From assembly GCA_023430045.1 (NCBI GenBank), contig JAEZCF010000019.1, positions 42,135 through 106,134 on the forward strand: a stretch of 64,000 bases of DNA. Reading direction: 5' to 3'. The position numbers and the translations under genes were made by a program. Source of the stretch: Pseudomonadota bacterium (GTDB taxonomy: Bacteria; Pseudomonadota; Gammaproteobacteria; Xanthomonadales; Xanthomonadaceae). Shown piece by piece: positions 8,132 to 16,581 of the stretch (the first letter of the stretch is position 1; every line of letters begins with the position of its first letter). The notes beneath the pieces are model-generated. The model was not told where the DNA came from and made no database searches. It was given only the letters and a program-made list of their open reading frames with translations.

Positions 8132-9397
8132 GTGGCAGACTCACCCAATGCTTCCCCGGCGCCGCAGCGTCCGCTGGAAGGGCGCAGGCTCCTGTTGTGC
8201 GTCGGCGGCGGTATCGCGGCGTACAAGTCATTGGAACTGGTGCGCCGGCTGCGCGATGCGGGAGCGCTCGTGCAGGTGGCCATGACCGCTGGCGCGCAGC
8301 AGTTCGTCACGCCGCTGAGTTTCCAGGCCCTGTCCGGCCAGCCGACGCGCACCACCCTGTGGGACAGTGCCGCCGAGCAGGCCATGGGGCATATCGAACT
8401 GGCCCGCTGGGCCGACCGTATCGTCGTCGCCCCCGGCACGGCCGACCTGTTGGCGCGCCTGGCCCAGGGACAGGCGGATGATCTGGTCACCACCCTGTGC
8501 CTGGCCAGTACCGCACCGCTCACCCTGTGCCCGGCAATGAACCACCGCATGTGGCTGCATCCGGCGACGCAGGCCAACATCGCGCTGCTGCGCGAACGCG
8601 GTGCCCAGGTCGTCGGTCCGGTAGACGGCCCGCTGGCCGAAGGTGAATCCGGGCCGGGACGCCTGAGCGAGCCCGGCGACATCGTGGCGGCGCTCGTTGC
8701 CATCGAAGGACACGCAGGCCTGGCCGATGCGCCGGCCACCCGCCAGGCCCTGGCGGGGCTGCGCGTGGTGATCAGCGCAGGCCCCACCTACGAAGACATC
8801 GATCCGGTCCGCTATGTCGGCAACCGCAGCAGCGGCAAGATGGGTTATGCGCTGGCCGCGGCTGCGGCGCGTTCGGGCGCCCGGGTGGTGCTGGTCAGTG
8901 GCCCGGTCCATCTTCCGACGCCGGCCGGTGTGGAGCGCATCGACGTACGCTCTGCGGCGCAGATGCGCCAGGCCGTGCTGGGAGCGCTGCCGGCCGATAT
9001 CTACATCGGTGCCGCCGCGGTGTCCGATTACACCCCGCGCGAGGTCGCGCGGCAGAAGCTGAAGAAGACCGCTGACAGCCAGTCGCTGGTGGTCGAGCTG
9101 GTGCGTACGCCGGACATCCTTGCCGAAGTTGCCGCGCAGACGCAGTCGCTGAAGCTGGTGGTCGGGTTCGCCGCCGAGACCCACGACGTGGAGAAGTACG
9201 CGCGCGGCAAGCTGGTGGACAAGCACCTGGACCTGGTGATCGCCAACCAGGTCGGGCAAAGCACCGGTGGCTTCGAAAGTGACGACAACGCCGCCACCGC
9301 TTACTGGCAGGACGGCGAACAGGTCTTCCCGGCCACTTCCAAGACTGAACTGGCCGAGCAGCTGCTCGCGCTGGTCGCACAGAGGCTCATGGCATGA
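8132..9397 (+). CDS. coaBC: bifunctional phosphopantothenoylcysteine decarboxylase/synthetase
   Basis: A 421-residue coenzyme A biosynthesis enzyme. The N-terminal FMN flavoprotein domain (CoaC, about residues 10-185) has Gly-Gly-Gly-Ile-Ala-Ala-Tyr-Lys, the active-site His in Met-Gly-His-Ile-Glu-Leu, and Pro-Ala-Met-Asn. The C-terminal CoaB domain (about 200-421) has Gly-Pro-Thr-x-Glu-x-Ile-Asp-Pro-Val-Arg and the Lys-Lys segment of the synthetase. Start options are GTG at 8132 (preferred, typical N-terminus) or GTG at 8114. The stop overlaps the start of dut by four bases, so they form one operon. Confidence 0.93.
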   Translation: MADSPNASPAPQRPLEGRRLLLCVGGGIAAYKSLELVRRLRDAGALVQVAMTAGAQQFVTPLSFQALSGQPTRTTLWDSAAEQAMGHIELARWADRIVVAPGTADLLARLAQGQADDLVTTLCLASTAPLTLCPAMNHRMWLHPATQANIALLRERGAQVVGPVDGPLAEGESGPGRLSEPGDIVAALVAIEGHAGLADAPATRQALAGLRVVISAGPTYEDIDPVRYVGNRSSGKMGYALAAAAARSGARVVLVSGPVHLPTPAGVERIDVRSAAQMRQAVLGALPADIYIGAAAVSDYTPREVARQKLKKTADSQSLVVELVRTPDILAEVAAQTQSLKLVVGFAAETHDVEKYARGKLVDKHLDLVIANQVGQSTGGFESDDNAATAYWQDGEQVFPATSKTELAEQLLALVAQRLMA

Positions 9398-9882
9398 ACG
9401 CAGCAGTCCACCCCAATGATGCATCGCTCCCGCCGCTGCAGGTGAAGCTGCTGGACCCGCGATTCGGCGACAGCTGGCCGCTGCCGGCCTATGCAACCGA
9501 AGCCAGTGCCGGCATGGACCTGCGTGCGGCGCTGGAAGCGTCCCTGACACTGCAGCCGGGCGATACCGCGCTGGTGCCCAGTGGTCTGTCGATCCACGTG
9601 GCCGACCCGAACCTGTGCGCGGTGATCCTGCCGCGTTCCGGGCTGGGGCATCGGCACGGGATCGTGCTTGGCAACGGCACAGGGCTGATCGATGCCGATT
9701 ACCAGGGGCCATTGCTGATCAGCGTCTGGAACCGTGGCCGCGAGGTGTTCACCATCGAGCCGGGCGACCGTATCGCACAGCTGGTGATCCTGCCGATCGT
9801 GCGCGTGGGACTGCAGGTAGTGGATACTTTCAGCGAAAGCGCGCGGGGATCGGGTGGATTCGGCCATACCGGGGTGCGCTGA
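9394..9882 (+). CDS. dut: dUTP diphosphatase
   Basis: A 162-residue trimeric dUTPase that hydrolyses dUTP to dUMP and keeps uracil out of DNA. All five motifs are present: Ser-Ala-Gly-Met-Asp-Leu-Arg; Pro-Arg-Ser-Gly-Leu-Gly; Gly-Leu-Ile-Asp-Ala-Asp-Tyr-Gln-Gly; Gly-Asp-Arg-Ile-Ala-Gln-Leu-Val; and the C-terminal Arg-Gly-Ser-Gly-Gly-Phe-Gly P-loop-like arm. It overlaps coaBC and lies 19 bases upstream of the phosphohexomutase gene. The coaBC-dut-algC order is also known in Pseudomonas. Confidence 0.95.
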   Translation: MNAAVHPNDASLPPLQVKLLDPRFGDSWPLPAYATEASAGMDLRAALEASLTLQPGDTALVPSGLSIHVADPNLCAVILPRSGLGHRHGIVLGNGTGLIDADYQGPLLISVWNRGREVFTIEPGDRIAQLVILPIVRVGLQVVDTFSESARGSGGFGHTGVR

Positions 9883-9901
9883 CTGACCACGGGGGGACGG
9901 A

Positions 9902-12235
9902 ATGATCGGCAGCAAGGGGAAGGGAACGGCAGCCGCCACGCGCACGGGGCCACTGCTGGCGGCAGCACTGATGCTGCTGGCACTGTGGTTCGGCTGGAGT
10001 GCCGTGCAGCAATGGCAGCAGACGGCCACGGGCACGCAGCTGGAACAGGCGCGTGACACCGTCGTGCAGGGGGTGCAGACCGCCCTTGATGGGCAACTGG
10101 CCCAGTTCCGCAAGCATCTGCAATCCGCGCGCCTGCAGCAGGCGCTGGCCGCCGGCGATGCGGAAGGTGCCGCCCTGGCGCTGCGCGAAGGCTGGAACGG
10201 CGCAGAGGATGCGCAGGTATTTCCCGCTGCGCTGGACGCGGCCTATGCCGATCCTGCGGCGTTCGGCTATGCGCGGCTGGCCCTGCTGGAAGCGGCTCTG
10301 GCCACGGATGCGCCGGTGGTGCGGGTGGTCCGCGATGGCGGCGAGCCGCGCCTGGGGCTGGCGGCGCAGGTTTCACTGGGTTCGCTGGGTCCTGCCGTCG
10401 CCTACGTGCGCCAGCCGCTGATGCGGCTCACCGGTCCTCTGGATGTGGTACAGGCCCCGGAAGGCGGCTACCTGGCCCTGCGCCAGGGCACCTACAACGT
10501 GCTTGAACGGGGCAACCGGCGACTGTCGGACAGTGGCGAAGTGCTGGCGCGTCCGATCGCCCGCAGCAACCTGCGCCTGGCTGCGGGCGTACCGGTGATC
10601 GAAGCCGGCCCGCTGGGACTGGGACCGCTGGGAGCTTCCATCGTCGCCCTGCTGCTGGTGTTGATCGCCGTGCTGCTGCTGGTCGGCAAGTCGCGGCTGC
10701 CGCTGCCGGCGCGTGCAGCCCGCCAGCCTGCCGAAGAGCAGGGGCCGACCCTGCGCGAAAGCCTGGCGCAGGCCGGGGCTGACACGACGGATGCTGATCC
10801 TGCCGTTGCCGGAAGTGCGCCGCCGCCGCCGGAAGCCGCGGCCAGCCTGGCGGCGGGCATCTTCCGCGCTTACGACATCCGCGGTGTGATCGGCGAAGAG
10901 CTTACGCCGAAGGTAGCGGCGCTGATCGGCCAGGCCATCGGCAGCGAGGTGCTCGAACAGGGCCTGCGCGAAGTGGTGGTCGGCCGCGATGGCCGCCTGT
11001 CCGGCCCGGAGCTGGCCGCAGGCCTGGTCGAAGGCCTGCGTCGTGCAGGCTGTGATGTCATCGACATCGGCCTGGCGCCTACCCCGGTGGTGTATTTCGC
11101 CAGCCATCACCTTCGCGCCGGCAGTTGCGTGGCGGTCACCGGCAGCCACAACCCGCCGGAATACAATGGTTTCAAGGTCGTCGTGGCCGGCCAGACGCTG
11201 TCAGGCGAGGCTGTTACCGGCCTGTACCGGCGGATCGTCGAAGGGCGGCTGGCGCAGGCCGGTACGCCGGGCAGCTACCAGCAGCGCGAAGTCAACGACG
11301 ATTACGTGCGGCGGATCGCCGATGACGTGCAGCTGGAACGTCCCTTGAAGGTGGTCGCCGATGCCGGCAACGGCGTGGCCGGCCTGCTGGCACAGCCGCT
11401 TCTGGAGGCCATCGGCGCGGAGGTGATCCCGCTGTACTGCGATGTCGACGGCACGTTCCCCAACCACCATCCGGACCCGAGCGAACCACACAATCTCGAA
11501 GACCTGGTACAGACCGTGAAGCGTTTCGGCGCCGATATCGGCGTGGCGTTCGATGGCGACGGCGACCGGCTGGGCGTGGTGACGCCGGATGGCACCATCA
11601 TCTTCGCCGACCGGCTGCTGATGCTGTTCGCCGCCGATGTACTGCTGCGCAATCCCGGCGCTATGGTCATCTACGACGTCAAATGCACCGGAAAGCTGGC
11701 CGATTTCGTGCTGCGGCATGGCGGCAGCCCGATGATGTGGAAGACCGGACACTCGCTGATCAAGGCCAGGATGGCGGAAACGGAGGCCGAACTGGCGGGC
11801 GAGATGAGCGGCCATTTCTTCTTCCGCGAACGCTGGTTCGGTTTCGACGATGGCCTGTACGCGGCCGCGCGCCTGCTGGAGATCCTGGCCCTGCGCGAGG
11901 AGTCGCCGCAGGAGGTGCTGGAGGAACTGCCGCAGAGCGTGGCCACGCCGGAGATCAAGGTGCCGGTGGAGGAGGGAACGCCCCACGCGCTGGTGTCGCT
12001 GGTGGTCAGCGCGGCCAAGGCACCGGAGAATCCTTTCGTCGGCGGAAGAATTTCCACCATCGACGGCCTGCGCGTCGATTTTCCCGATGGCTGGGGCCTG
12101 GTGCGTGCATCCAATACCACGCCCGTGCTGGTGCTGCGTTTCGAAGCCGATACGTCGGAAGCGCTGGAGCGCATCAAGGCCCAGTTCCGCAGCCAGCTGC
12201 AGCCGCTGCTCGGCCAGGCCGAGCTGCCGTTCTGA
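9902..12235 (+). CDS. phosphomannomutase/phosphoglucomutase with N-terminal membrane extension
   Basis: A 777-residue protein. Residues about 320-777 are a full alpha-D-phosphohexomutase, with Tyr-Asp-Ile-Arg-Gly near the domain start, the phosphoserine loop Thr-Gly-Ser-His-Asn-Pro-Pro, the metal loop Asp-Gly-Asp-Gly-Asp-Arg, the sugar loop Gly-Glu-Met-Ser-Gly-His, and a C-terminal phosphate-binding Arg-x-Ser-Asn-Thr-Thr-Pro. It should make mannose-1-P and glucose-1-P for LPS and exopolysaccharide. Residues 1-320 are extra: a transmembrane helix at about 17-35, a soluble, probably periplasmic domain, a second helix at about 240-262, and an acidic linker. Long AlgC-type proteins next to dut are known in pseudomonads, so the fusion is conserved rather than an error. 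Confidence 0.9.
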   Translation: MIGSKGKGTAAATRTGPLLAAALMLLALWFGWSAVQQWQQTATGTQLEQARDTVVQGVQTALDGQLAQFRKHLQSARLQQALAAGDAEGAALALREGWNGAEDAQVFPAALDAAYADPAAFGYARLALLEAALATDAPVVRVVRDGGEPRLGLAAQVSLGSLGPAVAYVRQPLMRLTGPLDVVQAPEGGYLALRQGTYNVLERGNRRLSDSGEVLARPIARSNLRLAAGVPVIEAGPLGLGPLGASIVALLLVLIAVLLLVGKSRLPLPARAARQPAEEQGPTLRESLAQAGADTTDADPAVAGSAPPPPEAAASLAAGIFRAYDIRGVIGEELTPKVAALIGQAIGSEVLEQGLREVVVGRDGRLSGPELAAGLVEGLRRAGCDVIDIGLAPTPVVYFASHHLRAGSCVAVTGSHNPPEYNGFKVVVAGQTLSGEAVTGLYRRIVEGRLAQAGTPGSYQQREVNDDYVRRIADDVQLERPLKVVADAGNGVAGLLAQPLLEAIGAEVIPLYCDVDGTFPNHHPDPSEPHNLEDLVQTVKRFGADIGVAFDGDGDRLGVVTPDGTIIFADRLLMLFAADVLLRNPGAMVIYDVKCTGKLADFVLRHGGSPMMWKTGHSLIKARMAETEAELAGEMSGHFFFRERWFGFDDGLYAAARLLEILALREESPQEVLEELPQSVATPEIKVPVEEGTPHALVSLVVSAAKAPENPFVGGRISTIDGLRVDFPDGWGLVRASNTTPVLVLRFEADTSEALERIKAQFRSQLQPLLGQAELPF

Positions 12236-12251
12236 GCATCCGGTGACCGTA

Positions 12252-12272
12252 AGGCCGGGCTCCGCCCGGCCT
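12252..12272. terminator. GC-rich hairpin between convergent genes
   Basis: The inverted repeat AGGCCGGGC/GCCCGGCCT with a 3-base loop lies between the convergent phosphohexomutase gene and the DUF4124-like gene. There is no clear T-run on either side, so it may be a stabilising hairpin or weak terminator. Confidence 0.5.
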
Positions 12273-12286
12273 GCGCTTAAAGGACG

Positions 12287-12946
12287 CTACGAAGGTGACC
12301 CCTTCAACAGCCGGAATCGCACCACCGTCTCTTCGATTTCCGCATCCAGCTCCTGGCGCTGGCGCTCGAAAGTGGCCTGCATGCGCTGCTGTGCCATCAA
12401 CTGGGCATGGCGCTGGCGGATCGTGGCGACCTGCCTGTCGCCGACCGCACGGCCGGCCAGCTCACTGTCGCCGGCGCCGGCCAGTGCGGTGAACAACGCA
12501 TCGCGCAGGCTGGCGACGTTGTACTGCGCAGTGGCAATGTTGTTGTCCAGGATTCCGGCACGCTCGGTGAACACCCGCCGCAGGTCCGCTTCGCTGCCGT
12601 AGGTGGAGAGCATTGCCTGCTCGGTCCGCTGGCGTGTTTCCCGCGCCATTTCGTCCAAGCGCTGCTGTGCTTCGGCCGCGGCAGCCTCGGCACGTTCATC
12701 TTCATTCAGCGCACGGTCCACCTGCCCGCTGCGCAGGCCACTGCTGGCGTTGAATACCTCGCGCGCGTTGTTGACGGCGTCGGCCGGCAGCGCATCGCTG
12801 CAGATGCGCTCCTTGCCCTCGTTCCAGCAATAGAGTTTCTTCGCCGGCGTACCTCCAGGCTTGGCCTGGCGGGCATTCTGCTGCGCGCCGGCCACGCAGG
12901 GCATGGCCAGCAGCAAGATGGCGAACATGGGCAAAGCCCTGGACAT
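12287..12946 (-). CDS. secreted DUF4124-like protein
   Basis: A 219-residue exported protein. The signal peptide covers about residues 1-20 (hydrophobic Phe-Ala-Ile-Leu-Leu-Leu-Ala, cleavage after Ala-Gly-Ala). A short Lys-Leu-Tyr-Cys-Trp-Asn-Glu segment follows and resembles the start of DUF4124 domains. The rest is a long charged helical region rich in Ala, Glu, Gln and Arg that probably forms a coiled coil. The start at 12946 is chosen to open the signal peptide. The gene lies downstream of pyrE in the same direction, 25 bases away. Function is unknown. Confidence 0.7.
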   Translation of the reverse strand: MSRALPMFAILLLAMPCVAGAQQNARQAKPGGTPAKKLYCWNEGKERICSDALPADAVNNAREVFNASSGLRSGQVDRALNEDERAEAAAAEAQQRLDEMARETRQRTEQAMLSTYGSEADLRRVFTERAGILDNNIATAQYNVASLRDALFTALAGAGDSELAGRAVGDRQVATIRQRHAQLMAQQRMQATFERQRQELDAEIEETVVRFRLLKGSPS

Positions 12947-12971
12947 GACGACCACCCCCCCTTGGGTCGGT

Positions 12972-13631
12972 TCAGCGCGTGGGCCGGCTGCCGTACCTGG
13001 AACGATAGTCCTCCAGCGGCTGCCGATAGCCGACAAGTTCCGGGTTTCCGGAAGCGAAATCAAGCAGGTCGGCCATGGTGGCCACGGCGATCACCGGGAT
13101 GCCGGCTTCTTCGGACACGGCCTGCGCCGCCGAGCGCGGGTCGCTTTCGGAGGCGATTTCCTGACGGTCCAGCGCCACGACGATACCGGCAGGAATGCCA
13201 CCGGCGGCACGGATGATGCTCATCGCCTCGCGGATGGCGGTGCCGGCGGTGATCACGTCATCGACGATCAGCACGCGCTTGCCGCCCATGTCCGCGCCGA
13301 TCAGCTGGCCGCCTTCGCCATGGTCCTTCACTTCCTTGCGGTTGAACGACAGGGGAAGGTCGCGGCCGCGCTGGGCCAGTTCGCAGGCCATTGCGGTGGC
13401 CAGCGGGATGCCCTTGTACGCGGGGCCGAACACCACGTCGTACTTCAGGCCCGCAGCATCGACGGCGTCGGCATAGCAGAGCGCCAGCTGCGCCATGCTG
13501 GAGCCGGAATCGAAGCGGCCGGCATTGAAGAAGTAGGGGCTCAGGCGGCCGGACTTCAGGGTGAACTGGCCGAAACGCAACGCATCGGCGGTCAGGGCCA
13601 GCTGCAGGAAACGGTGGCGGTGGTCGCTCAT
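12972..13631 (-). CDS. pyrE: orotate phosphoribosyltransferase
   Basis: A 219-residue enzyme of pyrimidine synthesis that converts orotate and PRPP to OMP. The PRPP-binding motif appears as Val-Leu-Ile-Val-Asp-Asp-Val-Ile-Thr-Ala-Gly-Thr-Ala (about residues 120-132). The catalytic loop Arg-Lys-Glu-Val-Lys-Asp-His-Gly-Glu-Gly-Gly and Gly-Pro-Ala-Tyr-Lys-Gly-Ile-Pro-Leu are also clear. The start at 13631 is the family start. It is divergent from the original xthA start at 13763, with about 130 bases between them that must carry both promoters. Confidence 0.95.
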   Translation of the reverse strand: MSDHRHRFLQLALTADALRFGQFTLKSGRLSPYFFNAGRFDSGSSMAQLALCYADAVDAAGLKYDVVFGPAYKGIPLATAMACELAQRGRDLPLSFNRKEVKDHGEGGQLIGADMGGKRVLIVDDVITAGTAIREAMSIIRAAGGIPAGIVVALDRQEIASESDPRSAAQAVSEEAGIPVIAVATMADLLDFASGNPELVGYRQPLEDYRSRYGSRPTR

Positions 13632-13762
13632 CAAACTCGATCTGTCGTCATTCTGGAACGCAAAGCGTACTGCATGGCGGGCCCCCCGTCCTTCGTACGG
13701 TCGGCGCCCGCGTGCCGAACCGGTATGCTTGGACGGTTTCCGCCGCAACCCGACGTTCCCGC

Positions 13763-13813
13763 ATGCGCATCATCAGCTTGAATGTGCTTCGGGCAACCAT
13801 AAGAAATCACTAG
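13763..13813 (+). pseudogene. xthA: 5-prime stub of xthA cut off by prophage insertion
   Basis: ATG followed by codons for Arg-Ile-Ile-Ser, the same first residues as the intact exonuclease III gene at 57042. The match ends inside codon 6, where phage sequence begins and runs to a TAG after 16 codons. This is the native start with the native pyrE-xthA upstream region, now separated from the gene body by the whole prophage. Precise excision across the 16-bp repeat would restore an ATG-started xthA. Confidence 0.85.
13764..13779 (+). repeat. attL core
   Basis: TGCGCATCATCAGCTT, identical to 57043-57058. The match continues as AATG after one mismatch (G here, C at the right end). It covers codons 1-6 of xthA. 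Confidence 0.88.
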
Positions 13814-13832
13814 CCGTCACGATCAACCCGTA

Positions 13833-13853
13833 AAAGGCCTGTTTTTCAGGCTT
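13833..13853 (+). terminator. weak terminator-like hairpin after the xthA stub
   Basis: AAAG-G-CCTG, a loop of five T, then CAGGCTTT: a short hairpin with one bulged G, just inside the prophage. It could stop transcripts entering from the displaced xthA promoter. The trailing T-run is short. Confidence 0.35.
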
Positions 13854-13910
13854 TATCGCCGCTTAGGCGTTCAGGGCAAATCACGAGCAGTCATAAGAGC
13901 GCACGAAATT

Positions 13911-13929
13911 GTTGGTACGGATGTTGGTA
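13911..13929 (+). promoter_or_regulatory. probable integrase arm-type site, left end
   Basis: GTTGGTACGGATGTTGGTA is a tandem of a GTTGGTA unit. The 17-base TGGTACGGATGTTGGTA within it recurs in the same orientation at 56971-56987 near the other prophage end. The site lies 41 bases before the integrase start. Paired repeats inside both ends are typical of integrase arm sites. Confidence 0.55.
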
Positions 13930-13969
13930 TCATCCGACCCACAATGCGTACAGGGACGGACGGCGTTCA

Positions 13970-15169
13970 ATGGCTCTTACAGACTTCAAGATTCGCGGCG
14001 CCAAGCCGGCAGAGAAGCCCTATCGACTGAGCGACGGTGGCGGGCTGTTCCTCGAAATCAGGCCCAACGGTTCGAAGCTCTGGCGGTATGCCTACCGCCT
14101 GGATTCCAAGCAGAAGTTGCTGGCCATCGGCAGCCTGCAGGATGTCAGCTTGGCGGACGCGCGCGCTGCCATGCGGCTGGCTAAGTCTCAGGTAAAGCTG
14201 GGGCAGGATCCGGTGCTGCAGCGGAAGATCGCCAAGGCCAGGAGCGAAGAAAGCGCGCTCAACACTGTCGCGGAGAACGCCGAGGACTGGTTCACCGGAG
14301 CTTCGAAGGCCTGGTCGGCCTCGCACCGGGACCGTGCACGGCGTTACCTGGATCAGCGCATCCTGCCGGATATCGGTAGATGGCCCATCCGTGAAGTGAC
14401 GCCCGCCGACGTGCTGAAACTGCTGCGCAAGGCAGAGAAGGCCGGCCCACATGTGGCCATCGTGACGCGGCAGACGCTGTCGTCCGTGTTCGAACATGCG
14501 ATCGTGAACCTGCGTGCAGACACGGATCCGACCCACCCTGTCCGCCGTGCGATCAGAAAGCCGGCCGTGGCGCACGCCGTGGCCCACTCCGATGCAGTCA
14601 TGGGCAAGCTCCTATCCAGCTTGGACAGCTATCCAGGACACCGTGAGACAGCCATAGCGATCGAGCTGCTGGCGCTGACATTCCTGCGCACCAAAGAGCT
14701 GCGCACCGCGAAGTGGTCCAACGTGGACTGGGATGCGGAAACGCCCCTCTTGAAGATCGACGCCGACGAAATGAAGAAGGGCCGCAAGCACTGGGTGCCG
14801 CTCTCGGCGCGCGCGGTCCAGCTGCTGCGGGAGCTTGAGGCAATCACCGGCCAGGCCGTCTATCTGTTCCCGAACCGGCGCGATGCGAAAAAGCCCATGT
14901 CACGTGAGGCCGTGAACATGGGCTTGAAGTACATCGGGATGGAAGAGGTCTCCGGCCACGACTTCCGGGCTACTGCATCGACGCGGTTGCACGAGATGGG
15001 CTACCCCTCGGCCATCGTGGAAATGCAGCTGGCGCATGCCAAGACGGACAAGGTCGGCGCAGCCTACAACCACGCCGAGTTCCTGCCCGAGCGAATCAAG
15101 ATGATGAATCGCTGGGCTGAGCATCTGGAGCAGCAGCGGCGTCGTCATAACCGGCTACCCAAGCCTTAA
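13970..15169 (+). CDS. tyrosine recombinase/integrase (P4-like, DUF4102 N-terminus)
   Basis: A 399-residue phage integrase. The N-terminal arm-binding DUF4102 domain (about residues 1-90) shows Lys-Pro-Tyr-Arg-Leu-Ser-Asp-Gly-Gly-Gly-Leu-Phe-Leu. A SAM-like core-binding domain follows (about 95-190), then the catalytic domain (about 205-390). Catalytic residues seen are Arg in Phe-Leu-Arg-Thr-Lys-Glu-Leu-Arg, His-x-x-Arg in Gly-His-Asp-Phe-Arg-Ala-Thr, and nucleophile Tyr in Ala-Ala-Tyr-Asn-His. It sits next to attL as expected. Its last 74 bases overlap the convergent AlpA-like gene. Confidence 0.93.
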   Translation: MALTDFKIRGAKPAEKPYRLSDGGGLFLEIRPNGSKLWRYAYRLDSKQKLLAIGSLQDVSLADARAAMRLAKSQVKLGQDPVLQRKIAKARSEESALNTVAENAEDWFTGASKAWSASHRDRARRYLDQRILPDIGRWPIREVTPADVLKLLRKAEKAGPHVAIVTRQTLSSVFEHAIVNLRADTDPTHPVRRAIRKPAVAHAVAHSDAVMGKLLSSLDSYPGHRETAIAIELLALTFLRTKELRTAKWSNVDWDAETPLLKIDADEMKKGRKHWVPLSARAVQLLRELEAITGQAVYLFPNRRDAKKPMSREAVNMGLKYIGMEEVSGHDFRATASTRLHEMGYPSAIVEMQLAHAKTDKVGAAYNHAEFLPERIKMMNRWAEHLEQQRRRHNRLPKP

Positions 15170-15341
15170 TCACCGACTCCGGCCAGCCGATGGCGCGCGG
15201 GCCGAGCCGCCTGCAAGCTGGGAACGTGCCGTTGCGCATGCCCCTCCGGATCGATGATTCGGAAAGCGATGTGATCTTCACCACGGCGGGCATTTTGAGG
15301 ATAGGGTCGATCGTGTCAGCGGCCATGCGGGCCTCCTTCAT
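15096..15341 (-). CDS. AlpA/excisionase-like MerR-fold DNA-binding protein
   Basis: An 81-residue (76 if started at 15326) small DNA-binding protein of the AlpA type. It has a helix-turn-helix with Val-Val-Lys-Ile-Thr-Ser-Leu-Ser-Glu-Ser-Ser-Ile-Arg-Arg and the wing segment Phe-Pro-Ala-Cys-Arg-Arg-Leu-Gly-Pro-Arg-Ala-Ile-Gly-Trp. It is the last gene of the leftward early operon and converges on the integrase gene with 74 bases of overlap. Position and fold suggest the excisionase or directionality factor; AlpA proteins can also activate integrase. Confidence 0.8.
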   Translation of the reverse strand: MKEARMAADTIDPILKMPAVVKITSLSESSIRRGMRNGTFPACRRLGPRAIGWPESVIKAWVAGYDDAAAAPDAQPSDSSS

Positions 15342-15495
15342 TCGGCAGCCGACCGTCCTTCCAGCGGCCGGTATCGTTGTAGCGGATATGCTGGTATCGG
15401 CCAGTCAGCCGATGCCGGCGCTCAGTGGGCCAGCCGAGCAAGTTGCGGGCGGTAACCTGCCAGATCGCCGCGGCGAATCGGTCGCGAAGCTTCAT
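15316..15495 (-). CDS. small basic protein, hypothetical
   Basis: A 59-residue protein rich in Arg and aromatic residues, with no family I recognise. The start at 15495 shares a TGATG overlap with the stop of the upstream gene, and its own stop lies inside the start region of the AlpA-like gene. This tight coupling is the main evidence that it is real. It is part of the leftward early operon. Confidence 0.55.
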   Translation of the reverse strand: MKLRDRFAAAIWQVTARNLLGWPTERRHRLTGRYQHIRYNDTGRWKDGRLPNEGGPHGR

Positions 15496-16037
15496 CAGCC
15501 GGCCTCCTTTCGCAGAGCCGCTGCGGCCGCTCGCCGCGCCTGGGCGAAACCCTTGCACGCCTGCGTGGCCTCGCCGCTCGGGCTCAGCACTTCGTGGCAC
15601 AGAAAGGCATGCTCCCCGGGCTCGCTGCACTGGTCTGCATCCAGCGTCGTGGGGAGGCACTGGTTCGCGATCGAGCCATGCCGGAAGGCGCATCCATGGC
15701 AAAGGCTCGTGGCATCGATCCAATGCACCAGCCGGGCACCCTGCAGCGCACCGAGCACGCACGGCATGTTGATCTTCTCAGCCGTGTAAGGATGCACGTC
15801 CCCCAGCTCCACGAGCAGCTGCTCGGCCTGTTCTTTCGCATTGGCCGCGACGCTGTTGGCCAGGCCGATGAACTGGGCAAACAGCGTCACCAGCCCGTCG
15901 AACCCGTCCCGCGCCACCAGCCCGTGAAGCGCCGGCAGCCGCGCCGGCAAGGGCATGCTGCATATTGCCATCAGCTCGCCGGCCTGCTGAGCTGTGAGCG
16001 TGTAATCGCGCGCGCTGTCGGCTACGGTCTCAGCCAT
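15495..16037 (-). CDS. phage early protein with Cys/His cluster
   Basis: A 180-residue protein. The N-terminal two thirds are helical. The C-terminal part has a cluster Cys-His-x-Cys-x-Phe-Arg-x-Gly-x-x-x-Asn-x-Cys, then Thr-Leu-Asp-Ala-x-x-Cys, then Phe-x-Cys-His, which looks like a metal-binding site. Similar Cys/His arrangements occur in small phage proteins of the DUF6283 kind, but I am not certain of the match. The start at 16037 overlaps the preceding gene by eight bases, which fits translational coupling; the open frame extends much further upstream but is not used. Confidence 0.65.
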   Translation of the reverse strand: MAETVADSARDYTLTAQQAGELMAICSMPLPARLPALHGLVARDGFDGLVTLFAQFIGLANSVAANAKEQAEQLLVELGDVHPYTAEKINMPCVLGALQGARLVHWIDATSLCHGCAFRHGSIANQCLPTTLDADQCSEPGEHAFLCHEVLSPSGEATQACKGFAQARRAAAAALRKEAG

Positions 16038-16581
16038 GGACCACCTCCGGGCGTGCCTGGAGGGTGTCTTTCCAGTTGGGGTAGATCGTGGGGCCTCGGG
16101 CTTGGAGCAGTCCGTCATCGCAGTCCCAGCCATCATGCGAGCCGAACGTTTCGGTATAGGGGCGGTTCTTGAACCACCACCAGGAACCATCGCTGTCCAT
16201 GGCGCGATAGTCGTAGCCCGCCGGTGCATCGAGCCAACTCGGTGCCGGCGGGTTAGCAAGGGCGACGCGGCGATAAACCACGGTTCGCTCACCGGGGCGT
16301 GCATGTTCAGGGCCAACTTCGGAGTAGCCGACAACGTTGGCCGTGATGGGATCAAGGAATATCCAGAGTGTTTCAGGGCCTTCACTCGAAACCATGACCT
16401 CGGCCTCAACCGCAGTGGCCGGGAGCGGCGCGCGCTGTGCCGCCGCCAATGCGCCGGCGGCACGTTCGATCAGCTCGGCGGTGATTCGATCCTGTGCAGG
16501 CACCAGCGTGCCCGTCGGGGTGCGCAGCGTTGCCGCGGCCGACTGCAGTTCCGTGATGAGTGCAACGATGGACGTGGTCAT
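16030..16581 (-). CDS. leftward early operon protein, hypothetical
   Basis: A 183-residue soluble protein. An N-terminal helical region rich in Ala precedes a beta-rich part with Thr-Leu-Trp-Ile-Phe-Leu-Asp and Val-Val-Tyr-Arg-Arg-Val, and a Trp-rich tail containing three consecutive Trp followed by Phe-Lys-Asn. I do not recognise the family. The start at 16581 gives an ATGA overlap with the upstream gene and is preferred over the longer frame. Confidence 0.6.
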   Translation of the reverse strand: MTTSIVALITELQSAAATLRTPTGTLVPAQDRITAELIERAAGALAAAQRAPLPATAVEAEVMVSSEGPETLWIFLDPITANVVGYSEVGPEHARPGERTVVYRRVALANPPAPSWLDAPAGYDYRAMDSDGSWWWFKNRPYTETFGSHDGWDCDDGLLQARGPTIYPNWKDTLQARPEVVHG